Of a stretch of DNA of 12,645 nucleotides, positions 1 to 6,634 are shown in pieces. Positions within the stretch are counted from its first letter, which is position 1; every line of letters starts with the position of its first letter. Position numbers and translations under genes: made by a program. Location: the NCBI GenBank assembly GCA_023259235.1, contig JAHFQQ010000082.1, forward strand, positions 1 to 12,645. The letters run 5' to 3'. This DNA comes from Polaromonas sp. (GTDB taxonomy: Bacteria; Pseudomonadota; Gammaproteobacteria; Burkholderiales; Burkholderiaceae_C). The notes under the pieces were generated by a model, which was not told the origin of the DNA, did not search any database, and saw only the letters and a list, made by a program, of their open reading frames with translations.

Positions 1-681
1 TTGACGAGCAGGCTCGCCGCATCCTGTGACCGATGCCACGCGGTTCCTTCGGCTGTCGAAGGAGCTTGAAACCCGAAGCAGCCGGCCCTGAGCGCCTTGA
101 CTGGCCGCATGTTTGCAGGCCTTCACCGCTTCGGCCGAGCTACCGGCCGAGCACTGGCTGGCTTTGTCGAAGGCCTTAACGGCGTGAAACAACTCAAGTT
201 CCGATTCGGTCTCGAAGCTGCAGGCATATCGCACCAGTTGCGTCGACTTTGCAGTGAAGTCAACTGCAATCAGCATCCGGGCGTAGCGCCGGGACGGCGC
301 TTGCTTGACTATGAGCAGCGGGCATTGGCAGCGCCGCATCAGTTGGTCGAGCGTCGTGCCACGCCAGAATGTCCTGAAAGCGCGATGACGCCGGTGCTCC
401 AGCTCCAGCAAGTCTGCACGGGCGGTCTGCTGCACGATGTTTTCCAGAAAGTCGCCGCTACAGGCTACCGCTTCGACAGTGATGCCGTGGCGCCGGGCGA
501 GCTGACGCGCCCGTTGCTGGAGACGTGCAAAGGGGTCCGAAAATTTCGGGTGCGGCTCTTCGGCCCCATGCATGATGCGTAGCCTGGCCTGGTGTCGTAC
601 AGCGATCAGGGCAGCCTGCTCGAGTCCGTTCTCGGCCGGGGTTGAAAAATCAGTGAGGGCAAGGATCGATCTGATGATCAT
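1..681 (-). CDS. Universal stress protein, tandem UspA domains (3' end cut by window edge)
   Basis: The frame is open for 227 codons from an ATG at 681 to the window edge with no stop, so the C-terminus is missing. The start has a good ribosome site (AGGA, 6 bases before the ATG). The protein opens with RSILALTDFSTPAENGLEQAA, the beta-strand plus alpha-1 signature of a Usp fold. A first domain ends near residue 137 at CPLLIVK, the usual last strand. A second domain begins at YARMLIAVDFTAKSTQLVRYA and reaches a VTGCGEPARQ segment typical of Usp domains. The first domain lacks the usual G-x2-G-x9-G nucleotide loop before its last strand (it reads EHRRHRAFRTFWRGTT), so it may not bind ATP. Usp proteins are cytoplasmic stress and survival factors with no single reaction. 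It lies downstream of the rnk-like gene on the same strand and probably belongs to the flank, not to the pigment cluster. Confidence 0.85.
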   Translation of the reverse strand, partial: MIIRSILALTDFSTPAENGLEQAALIAVRHQARLRIMHGAEEPHPKFSDPFARLQQRARQLARRHGITVEAVACSGDFLENIVQQTARADLLELEHRRHRAFRTFWRGTTLDQLMRRCQCPLLIVKQAPSRRYARMLIAVDFTAKSTQLVRYACSFETESELELFHAVKAFDKASQCSAGSSAEAVKACKHAASQGAQGRLLRVSSSFDSRRNRVASVTGCGEPARQ

Positions 682-707
682 GGCAATTCCTGGACGAGTA
701 AATACAG

Positions 708-732
708 GCCCCCTGCGTAATCGCTGGGGGGC
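708..732 (-). other. Hairpin between the rnk-like gene and the usp gene
   Basis: GCCCCC pairs with GGGGGC, and an inner GCG/CGC pair sits around an ATTA loop. It lies in the 75-base gap between the stop of the rnk-like gene and the usp start, and would be present in a read-through transcript. No T-run follows on the minus strand, so it is not a canonical intrinsic terminator. It could protect an RNA end or dampen read-through; its function is unknown. Confidence 0.4.
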
Positions 733-756
733 AAGGCGAGGCTGAAGCGCCGTCGA

Positions 757-1155
757 TCAGGTCGTGTAATCGCCGCTGGCTTCGGGCTGGAACAAGATTG
801 CCTTGATCTCCGCCGCGCATTCGTCGCCGTTTGGCGTTCGCCATCGGGCGATTGCACCAACCTGCAGGCCTAACAAGCTGGCGCCGACAGGCGAAAGCAC
901 CGAGATAAAGCCGAGATTCGGCTCGGCGTCGCTGAGGTAGCAAATCGTGAGCACTTGCCTGTGGTGCGAGTGCAGGTCCATGATTTCCACCTGGGAATAC
1001 ATCGTGACGACGTCTGCTGAAACTTCGTTCGACGGAACCAGGTTGGGAAACTCAAAATTGTCTTTTAGCTCCGCGGGCAACTGGCCGTCTTTCAACTTCA
1101 GTCGGGCAAAGTCCAGCTCGGTGAGCGTTCGCTCGCCATTTAGGGTTTCATACAT
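757..1155 (-). CDS. rnk: Rnk / GreA-GreB family RNA polymerase-binding regulator
   Basis: The protein has 132 residues, close to the 136 of E. coli Rnk. It has a short N-terminal part (ERTLTELDFARLKL) in place of the long GreA coiled coil. The C-terminal FKBP-like GreA/GreB domain spans about residues 45-130, with SPVGASLLGLQVGAIARWR near 88-106 and FQPEASGDY at the end, as in this family. Members bind RNA polymerase near the secondary channel and affect transcription; E. coli Rnk was first described as a regulator of nucleoside diphosphate kinase. I chose the ATG at 1155 because GGAG lies 6 bases before it. An in-frame TTG at 1170 would put that GGAG inside the gene. It is transcribed away from the pigment operon. 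The symbol is a family-level assignment; a GreA-like paralogue with another role is possible. Confidence 0.75.
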   Translation of the reverse strand: MYETLNGERTLTELDFARLKLKDGQLPAELKDNFEFPNLVPSNEVSADVVTMYSQVEIMDLHSHHRQVLTICYLSDAEPNLGFISVLSPVGASLLGLQVGAIARWRTPNGDECAAEIKAILFQPEASGDYTT

Positions 1156-1161
1156 AAAGCA

Positions 1162-1165
1162 CTCC
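1162..1165 (-). promoter_or_regulatory. Ribosome binding site GGAG setting the rnk-like start
   Basis: GGAG on the minus strand lies 6 bases before the ATG at 1155. This favours that ATG over the in-frame TTG at 1170. Confidence 0.6.
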
Positions 1166-1220
1166 AGCAAATGTGACCGGACCCGCTGAATGCGGTGGTC
1201 GCTATCGCGCTTGGCTTGGG

Positions 1221-1272
1221 GCCCGGCGATGAATGGATTGCGCTATAAGGGGGAAGAAAAAAATCGCCGGGC
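1221..1272. repeat. Inverted repeat, 10-base arms
   Basis: GCCCGGCGAT at 1221-1230 is exactly matched by its reverse complement ATCGCCGGGC at 1263-1272, with 32 bases between. The right arm is preceded by a run of seven A (1257-1263; its last base opens the arm). On the minus strand this gives GCCCGGCGAT followed by T's inside the loop. It lies 66 bases upstream of the rnk-like start, so it may sit in that gene's leader or promoter. Function unknown. Confidence 0.45.
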
Positions 1273-1413
1273 TTAAGAATGTGCAGCCGGCTGACGCAGG
1301 CGCGCCGCACCGACCACTTTGCGCCTGCGCACAACCACATCTGCCAAAGCAGGCAATACAGTCGCGAAGCTGCAAAACGGGACGGCGGGGAGATTCATGC
1401 AGCTATTTTAGGA

Positions 1414-1434
1414 CTTGCCGGCGCAACCGGCAAG
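1414..1434. repeat. Perfect hairpin, 8-base stem
   Basis: CTTGCCGG (1414-1421) and CCGGCAAG (1427-1434) form an 8-base stem around the loop CGCAA. There is no T-run after it on either strand, so it is not a typical terminator. It lies about 215 bases before the first gene of the plus operon and could be a leader structure or a boundary element. Confidence 0.4.
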
Positions 1435-1487
1435 CAAAGCCCTACGCTCCTTGCCAGATATCGATGCGCCAGTCAACCCAATTTTTC

Positions 1488-1499
1488 ATGACGGGTCAT
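1488..1499. promoter_or_regulatory. Short palindrome ATGAC-GG-GTCAT, possible operator
   Basis: ATGAC and GTCAT form a 12-base dyad about 150 bases upstream of the plus operon. Its size suits a dimeric regulator half-site pair, but no regulator gene is visible in the window and such short palindromes also arise by chance. Confidence 0.2.
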
Positions 1500-1637
1500 T
1501 GGCGCTCATGATAGAAAGAGGTGGGCAATGGATTCAAAGAGTCACCGAAGTAAACTTGTGGAATTGAAGCCCGAGACCCTCCATAACCAGCCCCGGACCC
1601 ATGCCCGGTTTGCGGTTGGCTCGAAAATTGCACAACC

Positions 1638-1642
1638 AAGGA
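1638..1642 (+). promoter_or_regulatory. Ribosome binding site AAGGA setting the halogenase-like start
   Basis: AAGGA lies 6 bases before the ATG at 1649. An in-frame ATG at 1601 has no such site and would add 16 residues ahead of a start that already leaves room for the FAD-binding fold. Confidence 0.65.
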
Positions 1643-1648
1643 TCCCCA

Positions 1649-2998
1649 ATGACCGGGCAACGTTTATCGACTCCCTCTGTCGCCGGCCAGCGCGAATGCG
1701 ATGTGTTGGTGATTGGCGGTGGCCCGGCGGGCTCGACCATCGGGGCGCTGCTGGCGCAACGAGGGTACAAGGCTTTGATTCTGGAAAAAGAGCACCATCC
1801 ACGCTTTCATATTGGCGAGTCGCTGCTGCCGGCCAACCTGCCGCTGTTTGAAAAGCTTGGAGTGGCAGACGGCGTCAAGGCCATCGGTATTGAAAAATGG
1901 GGCGCCGAATTTGTTTCGCCCTGGCATGATTGCAGGAGCCAGACCTTCAGGTTCGGTGATGCATGGGACAAGTCCATGCCGTTTTCCTATCAGGTGCGGC
2001 GCTCCCAGCTCGACGAGATACTGATCCGTAATGCAGCCCGGCTGGGTGCCGAAGTCATCGAAGGCTGCAAGGTGAAAAACGTTGCTTTTTCGGCTGATGG
2101 CGGTGGCGCAATCGTTCATGCCCAGCACGAGGATGGCCGCAGCGAGCAATGGCAAGCGCGTTTTGTGGTGGACGCTTCGGGCCGTGACACAGTGCTCGGC
2201 AAGCAGTTCGACATCAAGCGCCGTAACCCCAGGCACAACAGTTCGGCGCTGTATGCCCACTTTACCGGCGCGATTCGTCATGCAGGTCAGGATGAGGGAA
2301 ATATCACGATCTTCTGGTTTGACCACGGCTGGTTCTGGCTGATCCCTCTGGCCGATGGCGCCACCAGCATTGGTGCCGTGGTCTGGCCATACTTTCTGAA
2401 GCGCCGTACCAAACCGGTCAGGGAGTTTTTTCTTGATACGATTGCCCTGTGTCCGGCCCTGAGCGAACGGCTGGCCCACGCAACGCTGTCGACCGACGTC
2501 GAGGCGACCGGCAATTTTGCTTACGCCTGCAAGCGCACAAACGGCCCCGGCTACCTGCTTATTGGTGATGCCTTTTCTTTCATTGACCCGGTGTTTTCAT
2601 CGGGCGTCATGCTGGCCATGCAGGGCGGTTTTGTCGGGGCGGAAGCGGTTGACATCTGTTTGCACAAGCCGGCCAGGGCGGCAGCGGCGCTGGCGCGCTT
2701 TGACCGGCAGGTCCGGCTCGGTCCGAAAGAGTTCTCCTGGTTTATCTACCGCGTCACGGATCCGGCCATGCGCGACATGTTCATGAGTCCGAGCAATGTG
2801 TGGCGCGTCAAGGAGGCGCTGCTGTCCATGCTGGCGGGCGACATTTTCGGCAAGACACCGATCTGGCGTTCGCTGGCAGTGCTCAAGGGCATTTTTTATA
2901 TTGCATCGGCATTGAACTTCAAACGATCCTGGCGGGCCAGGCGCCTGCGCAAGGCTAATATTCGTGTCATTGAGGGTGCCGAGTCATCTGCCGGGTAG
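1649..2998 (+). CDS. Flavin-dependent halogenase-like FAD oxidoreductase
   Basis: The protein has 449 residues. An N-terminal Rossmann FAD site, GGGPAGS, is at 23-29. GESLLP at 56-61 is typical of flavin-dependent halogenases. IEKWGAEF (81-88) places a lysine, K83, where these enzymes carry the catalytic Lys of the K-x-G-A-x-F motif. WFWLIP (228-233) matches the WxWxIP fingerprint that separates halogenases from monooxygenases. The second FAD site is GDAFSFIDPVFSSGV (306-320). Halogenases of this kind use FADH2, oxygen and halide to chlorinate or brominate an aromatic ring; a separate flavin reductase is needed and none is seen here. Xanthomonadin clusters carry a related gene and make brominated aryl polyenes, so the aryl head is the likely target (inference). 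It is first in a three-gene plus-strand operon. A hydroxylase or another FAD reductase role cannot be excluded. Confidence 0.8.
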   Translation: MTGQRLSTPSVAGQRECDVLVIGGGPAGSTIGALLAQRGYKALILEKEHHPRFHIGESLLPANLPLFEKLGVADGVKAIGIEKWGAEFVSPWHDCRSQTFRFGDAWDKSMPFSYQVRRSQLDEILIRNAARLGAEVIEGCKVKNVAFSADGGGAIVHAQHEDGRSEQWQARFVVDASGRDTVLGKQFDIKRRNPRHNSSALYAHFTGAIRHAGQDEGNITIFWFDHGWFWLIPLADGATSIGAVVWPYFLKRRTKPVREFFLDTIALCPALSERLAHATLSTDVEATGNFAYACKRTNGPGYLLIGDAFSFIDPVFSSGVMLAMQGGFVGAEAVDICLHKPARAAAALARFDRQVRLGPKEFSWFIYRVTDPAMRDMFMSPSNVWRVKEALLSMLAGDIFGKTPIWRSLAVLKGIFYIASALNFKRSWRARRLRKANIRVIEGAESSAG

Positions 2999-3022
2999 CC
3001 AACCGACACATGCACTGATTCC

Positions 3023-3838
3023 ATGCAAAACAAGCCCAATACCGTCATCAACGAGGCAGTGAACCAGAGCGCCCGTCACCGCGCACTGCATGAAACCGTC
3101 AGGCTGCACTTGGGGTTCATGCTGCTGGTGATGATCTGCCTGGTCGTGTCACTGGTGGCCGTTCCGCTGCACGTCATCTTGCCGCGGGTGCTGAGCAGGC
3201 GGGTAGGCCGCAAGCTCATCGCGGGGGCGTTGCGGACTTATCTGCGCTGCCTGGTACTGATGGGGGCCTGCCGGTTCGATCTGGCAGCCCTCGATACGCT
3301 GCAGGACGGCCCGGCACTGATCATTGCGCCGAACCACCCATCCCTGCTTGACGCCATCATGATTCTGTCGCGGTTGCCCAACGCCGTCTGCATCATGAAA
3401 ACCGACATCGTCAACAGTGTTCTTTTTGGCGCAGGGGCCCGGCTGGCGGGCTACATCAGCAATACGCCGCTGCGCACCATGGTGCAATTGGCTGTTGCCG
3501 ATTTGCAGCAAGGCAGCCATTTGCTGCTGTTTCCGGAGGGCACCCGCACCACCCGGTTTCCCGTGGGTCCGGTGCAGGGGACGACCGGCCTGATCGCCAA
3601 ATATGCCGGGGTGCCGGTTCAGACCGCTTTCATTGAAACCGATTCGGGCTTTCTGGGAAAAGGCTGGTCTTTGTCATGGACGCCAAAACTGCCCGTTACC
3701 TACCGCATCCGCCTGGGCAAGCGCTTTGACCCGCCCCTTCGCACGGCAGAATTTGCCAGTGAGCTCGATCAGTATTTCCAGTCCGAACTGGCGCATGCGC
3801 AATTGCCCGATTTCCCGGTTTCGCAGCCGCCGGCCTGA
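3023..3838 (+). CDS. PlsC-like 1-acylglycerol-phosphate-type acyltransferase
   Basis: The protein has 271 residues. A hydrophobic segment near 30-52 should anchor it to the inner membrane. The acyltransferase motif I is NHPSLLD (104-110), giving the H105-x4-D110 catalytic pair. The substrate-binding motif FPEGTRT is at 170-176. This is the LPLAT/PlsC family, which moves an acyl chain from a carrier to a hydroxyl. APE clusters contain such enzymes, thought to place the polyene chain on a lipid or sugar anchor. It starts 24 bases after the halogenase-like gene with no strong ribosome site, and the glycosyltransferase follows 15 bases later. A housekeeping PlsC role is unlikely in this setting. 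Confidence 0.85.
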   Translation: MQNKPNTVINEAVNQSARHRALHETVRLHLGFMLLVMICLVVSLVAVPLHVILPRVLSRRVGRKLIAGALRTYLRCLVLMGACRFDLAALDTLQDGPALIIAPNHPSLLDAIMILSRLPNAVCIMKTDIVNSVLFGAGARLAGYISNTPLRTMVQLAVADLQQGSHLLLFPEGTRTTRFPVGPVQGTTGLIAKYAGVPVQTAFIETDSGFLGKGWSLSWTPKLPVTYRIRLGKRFDPPLRTAEFASELDQYFQSELAHAQLPDFPVSQPPA

Positions 3839-3853
3839 TCAGGTTTCACGCCG

Positions 3854-4630
3854 ATGAATGTTGCCGACTGCCGTGTTTCCCGCACGCATCTTGTCCTCAT
3901 CCCCAGCTACAACCCTGGCCCCAAGGTGTATGAGACGGTGCGTTCGGCACGCGCGCAATGGTCGCCGGTCTGGGTCGTGGTGGACGGCAGCACCGATGAC
4001 AGCGTTGCAGGCCTGCAGGCCATGGCGGCGCAGGATGACGGCTTGCGCGTGATGGTGCTGCCGCACAATGTTGGCAAGGGCGCGGCCGTGCTGCACGGGC
4101 TGGATCTGGCCGCAGCGCAGGGCTTCACGCATGTGCTGACGATGGACTCCGATGGCCAGCACCCGGCGCACCAGATCCCCGGGTTCATGGCCGCCTCCGC
4201 CATGCAGCCCGCGGCCATGGTGTTGGGAGTGCCGGTGTTTGCCGCCGACGCGCCACGCCTGCGTGTCAATGGTCGCAAGGTGTCCAACGCGTGGGCCAAT
4301 CTGGAGACCCTGTGGGCGGGCATTGGCGACTCCCTGTTCGGCTTTCGCGTCTACCCGATCGGGCCGCTGCGCCGCGTCATGCACGGACAGCGCTGGATGC
4401 GCCGCTTTGACTTTGACCCGGAGGTCGTGGTGCGCCTGTGCTGGCACGGCGTCAAGCCGGTTAATCTGCCTGCGACAGTGCGCTACTTTCGCGCCGATGA
4501 AGGAGGTGTTTCGCATTTCAACTACCTGCGCGACAACCTTTTGCTGACCTGGATGCACATGCGCCTGTTCCTCGGCTTTTTGTTGCGCTTGCCGCTCTTG
4601 CTGGCAAGGCGTACGCTGGGGAAATTTTAA
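3854..4630 (+). CDS. Family 2 glycosyltransferase
   Basis: The protein has 258 residues. The GT-A fold starts with LVLIPSYN (13-20). VDGSTDDS (43-50) is the nucleotide-binding turn, HNVGKGAA (71-78) is typical of dolichyl-phosphate mannosyltransferase-like GT2 enzymes, and DSDGQH (98-103) carries the DxD metal site. The C-terminus (about 235-252) is hydrophobic with flanking arginines, which suggests membrane association. It would transfer a sugar from a nucleotide or lipid donor. In E. coli-type APE clusters a glycosyltransferase and an acyltransferase occur as one fused protein; here they are adjacent separate genes. It is the last gene of the plus operon and ends 11 bases from the convergent methyltransferase. 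Confidence 0.85.
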   Translation: MNVADCRVSRTHLVLIPSYNPGPKVYETVRSARAQWSPVWVVVDGSTDDSVAGLQAMAAQDDGLRVMVLPHNVGKGAAVLHGLDLAAAQGFTHVLTMDSDGQHPAHQIPGFMAASAMQPAAMVLGVPVFAADAPRLRVNGRKVSNAWANLETLWAGIGDSLFGFRVYPIGPLRRVMHGQRWMRRFDFDPEVVVRLCWHGVKPVNLPATVRYFRADEGGVSHFNYLRDNLLLTWMHMRLFLGFLLRLPLLLARRTLGKF

Positions 4631-4641
4631 GGCCTTGATTT

Positions 4642-5427
4642 TCAGGGCCGGCCCTGCCTGGGCTGGCCCGGGACGGCCTTGATCGCCTGATACTCCGAAA
4701 ACACACCAAGTTCCAGATGCCGCTCAACCTGTGTCAGTCCCGCGGCGCCGAGTGCGGCCACGACTTGTTCGGGCGGCACGCAGGCTTCGATGCTGTCCCA
4801 GTGATAGCGCCAGATCGTCGCGGTATCCTTTTGGCCGGAAATGAAGCGTGTCAGCACCGGTACCACGCTACGCATATAGCCTTTAAGCAACCACCGCCCA
4901 AAACGGTTTTGCGGCCGGGTAATTTCAAGCAGGCATAAGCGGCCGCCAGGCTTCAATACCCGTTCAAACTCCGCAAAGGCCTTGCTCAGATCGCTGATAT
5001 GGCGCAGCGCGTAACCCATGCTCAAAAAATCAAAATGATTGTCAGGAAAAGGCAACGACTCAGCGCGACCTTCCACGAGCGCCATTGTGTCGGGCAATTT
5101 GCTGGCGGCCATCATGCCGGGGCTGGGATCGACCCCGGTGACCAGGGCGGGATTGCCAGCCAGAATACAGGCTTGGGCTGCGACCAGGCCGGTTCCGACG
5201 CCCACGTCGATTACCTTCATGCCCGCCTTCAGCCCGCCACGAATCAGCGCCTGTCGCCGATAGCGGGAACCGGATCCCCAGGCAAAAATTGCCTCGATAA
5301 GGTCGTAATCATTTGCGGTGCGGTCAAACATCTGGCGCAGATAACCTTGCCTATCCTGCTCTGTCTGGTAGTAGTCGGTAAGCGGGATGTGCGGTGCATG
5401 CACCGGAGCAGATTCAGGAAGGGCCAT
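4642..5427 (-). CDS. UbiE/COQ5-like SAM-dependent methyltransferase
   Basis: The protein has 261 residues from the ATG at 5427. An MFDRTANDYD segment (33-42) resembles the N-terminus of UbiE-type enzymes. SAM motif I is VIDVGVGTG (72-80), the acidic loop is GVDPSPGM (98-105), and RVLKPGGRLCLLEITRP (156-172) is the late motif. It probably methylates a ring or hydroxyl of the aryl head group, as APE heads are often methylated (inference). It ends the minus-strand operon. An ATG at 5436 is also in frame, but AAGG directly abuts it. For the ATG at 5427 the same AAGGA lies 8 bases upstream, so I prefer 5427. The AAGGA overlaps the stop codon of the upstream ketoreductase, which implies coupled translation. 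Confidence 0.85.
   Translation of the reverse strand: MALPESAPVHAPHIPLTDYYQTEQDRQGYLRQMFDRTANDYDLIEAIFAWGSGSRYRRQALIRGGLKAGMKVIDVGVGTGLVAAQACILAGNPALVTGVDPSPGMMAASKLPDTMALVEGRAESLPFPDNHFDFLSMGYALRHISDLSKAFAEFERVLKPGGRLCLLEITRPQNRFGRWLLKGYMRSVVPVLTRFISGQKDTATIWRYHWDSIEACVPPEQVVAALGAAGLTQVERHLELGVFSEYQAIKAVPGQPRQGRP
4643..4656. other. 14-base perfect palindrome at the convergent gene junction
   Basis: CAGGGCCGGCCCTG is self-complementary over 14 bases. It overlaps the methyltransferase stop codon and lies 12 bases after the glycosyltransferase stop. As RNA it could form a short hairpin in either transcript. No clear T-run follows on either strand, although AAAATC and AAAATTT occur on the minus-strand side. 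It may contribute to ending both converging transcripts. Confidence 0.35.
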
Positions 5428-5435
5428 GTCATTCA

Positions 5436-5440
5436 TCCTT
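5436..5440 (-). promoter_or_regulatory. Ribosome binding site AAGGA overlapping the ketoreductase stop
   Basis: The sequence TAAGGATGAATGACATG contains the ketoreductase stop TAA, then AAGGA, then two in-frame ATGs. The spacing is 0 to the first after AAGG and 8 bases to the second after AAGGA, favouring the second ATG at 5427 for the methyltransferase. Confidence 0.5.
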
Positions 5441-6158
5441 AAGTGATGCCACCGTTGATGGAAATAATTTGTCCGGTGATATAGGCCGCTCGCGTCGAGG
5501 CGAGAAACCCGACCAGGTCGGCCACTTCGTTTGGCGTGCCGGCGCGTTTCATCGGCACCATGCGGGCGACATCCTCGGCGCTGAACGCCGATTCGCTCAT
5601 CGGGGTGTCGATAATGCCGGGCGCCACCGCGTTGACGGTGATGCCCCGGCTGGCAACTTCCCGAGCCAGCGATTTCGTGGCCGAATTGAGTGCACCCTTG
5701 GCGGCGGAATAGTTGACTTGGCCGCGGTTGCCTGTCAGCGACGCGATCGAAGACATATTGATGATGCGCCCCCAGCGGCTACGGATCATCGGCATCATCA
5801 GCGGCTGGGTGACGTTGAAAAAGCCGTGCAGCGACACGTCGATGACCTGATGCCATTGTTCGGCGCGCATGCCGGGAAACACGGCGTCGTCATGGATGCC
5901 GGCATTGTTGACAAGGATCTGGATGGCGGTGCGCTCCAGCAGCGGCCCGAGCGCATCAGCTACCGCCGTGGCGTCAGTCACGTCAAACACCAGCACCTGT
6001 GCGCTGCCGCCCTGCGCGGTGATTTCATCGGCGAGCATCTGCGCTGCGCCGGCTCCGCGATGCGCGTGAATCAGGACGTGGCAACCGTCGGCCGCCAACT
6101 GCCGACAAATGGCGCTGCCAATGCCGCCGCTGCCGCCGGTAACGAGTGCGTGTTTCAT
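5439..6158 (-). CDS. 3-oxoacyl-ACP reductase (FabG-like SDR, ApeQ-type)
   Basis: The protein has 239 residues, the usual FabG length. The NADPH site TGGSGGIG is at 7-14, NNAG at 84-87, catalytic Ser137 in NMSSIAS, Tyr150 and Lys154 in YSAAK, and PGIIDTP follows. It would reduce the beta-keto group in each polyene elongation round. One oddity: the classical SDR Asn in the VNLxG segment is Ser109 here (VIDVSLHGFFN). It overlaps the dehydratase by 4 bases (ATGA), with GGGAGAGG just upstream, so the two are translated together. The close fit to FabG plus the flanking ketosynthase and dehydratase genes supports a dedicated APE ketoreductase. Confidence 0.92.
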   Translation of the reverse strand: MKHALVTGGSGGIGSAICRQLAADGCHVLIHAHRGAGAAQMLADEITAQGGSAQVLVFDVTDATAVADALGPLLERTAIQILVNNAGIHDDAVFPGMRAEQWHQVIDVSLHGFFNVTQPLMMPMIRSRWGRIINMSSIASLTGNRGQVNYSAAKGALNSATKSLAREVASRGITVNAVAPGIIDTPMSESAFSAEDVARMVPMKRAGTPNEVADLVGFLASTRAAYITGQIISINGGIT

Positions 6159-6634
6159 GGCGCCTCTCCCGAAGAAGCTGTGGGTGTTTCGCGCTGAGTG
6201 ACTGCTTCCTGATTCAAGACTACGGCGGCGCGGCCGTCAAGCAGCAGGCGACCGGCGGCGCGGAGACTGAACTGATACAGGACGCTGCCGCCATCGCCGT
6301 TCAGGCAAACCGCTTCAATGTCGAGGTCGGCGTCGATGTTGTCCAGCCGCGGCACATGCATGGTCGTGCCGCGCACGCTCACCAGAAAGCCGGCGTGCGG
6401 GCGGGTGCCATCAGCGGGCGCCAGCAGGGCACCATGCACCGCCATGGCTTGCGCGGCATATTCAATCCCGCAGGCGCTGCCGAGCTGGCCGCTTGAACGC
6501 AGCGGGTTGTCCGGGTTGCGGTGGCTGTTGGCGCGGCAGCGGATGCGCTGGCTGTCCCACTGCAGCACGCTGCCCAGCAGGCACATGCTGCCCTGATGCG
6601 GGATATGGGCGGCGATCCAGGCGTGGTCTAGCAT
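6155..6634 (-). CDS. Hot-dog 3-hydroxyacyl-ACP dehydratase (ApeP-like)
   Basis: The protein has 159 residues. The N-terminal IPHQGSMCLLG (11-21) is the hot-dog dehydratase entry motif with likely catalytic His13. The hot-dog helix is SACGIEYAAQAMAVHG (53-68). It would remove water from the 3-hydroxyacyl chain to give the trans double bonds of the polyene. In the E. coli APE system two such proteins (ApeI and ApeP) form one dehydratase complex; this one resembles the ApeP type, and a partner is expected outside the window. It overlaps the upstream chain-length factor gene by 7 bases and the ketoreductase gene by 4. There is no good ribosome site of its own, consistent with coupling. Confidence 0.82.
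   Translation of the reverse strand: MLDHAWIAAHIPHQGSMCLLGSVLQWDSQRIRCRANSHRNPDNPLRSSGQLGSACGIEYAAQAMAVHGALLAPADGTRPHAGFLVSVRGTTMHVPRLDNIDADLDIEAVCLNGDGGSVLYQFSLRAAGRLLLDGRAAVVLNQEAVTQRETPTASSGEAP

Larger units (their letters stand above)
1156..1648. other. Divergent intergenic region with inverted repeats, no clear gene
   Basis: About 490 bases separate the divergent rnk-like and halogenase-like genes and must hold the promoters of both. I see no convincing -35/-10 pair on either strand. It contains a 10-base inverted repeat with a 32-base spacer (1221-1272), an 8-base stem hairpin (1414-1434) and a short palindrome (1488-1499). A well-placed Shine-Dalgarno (AGAGG, 1517-1521) precedes an ATG at 1528 whose frame runs into the halogenase-like gene out of register. 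Short ORFs elsewhere in the region have no recognisable protein features. Confidence 0.5.

Noticed and set aside
97..582. Plus-strand ORF of 161 codons
   Set aside because: It is antisense to the Usp gene, whose minus-strand frame has clear family motifs and stays open to the window edge; the plus-strand translation shows no recognisable motif.
1414..1434. Hairpin as an intrinsic terminator
   Set aside because: There is no T-run after the stem on either strand, and no gene ends next to it.
1664..2479. Minus-strand ORF of 271 codons
   Set aside because: It lies antisense within the halogenase-like gene, which has complete FAD and halogenase motifs; the antisense product has none.
3839..4558. 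Minus-strand ORF of 239 codons
   Set aside because: It is antisense to the glycosyltransferase and His/Arg-rich, as expected of a GC-rich shadow frame.
5394..6197. Plus-strand ORF of 267 codons
   Set aside because: It is antisense to the ketoreductase, which carries all SDR motifs.
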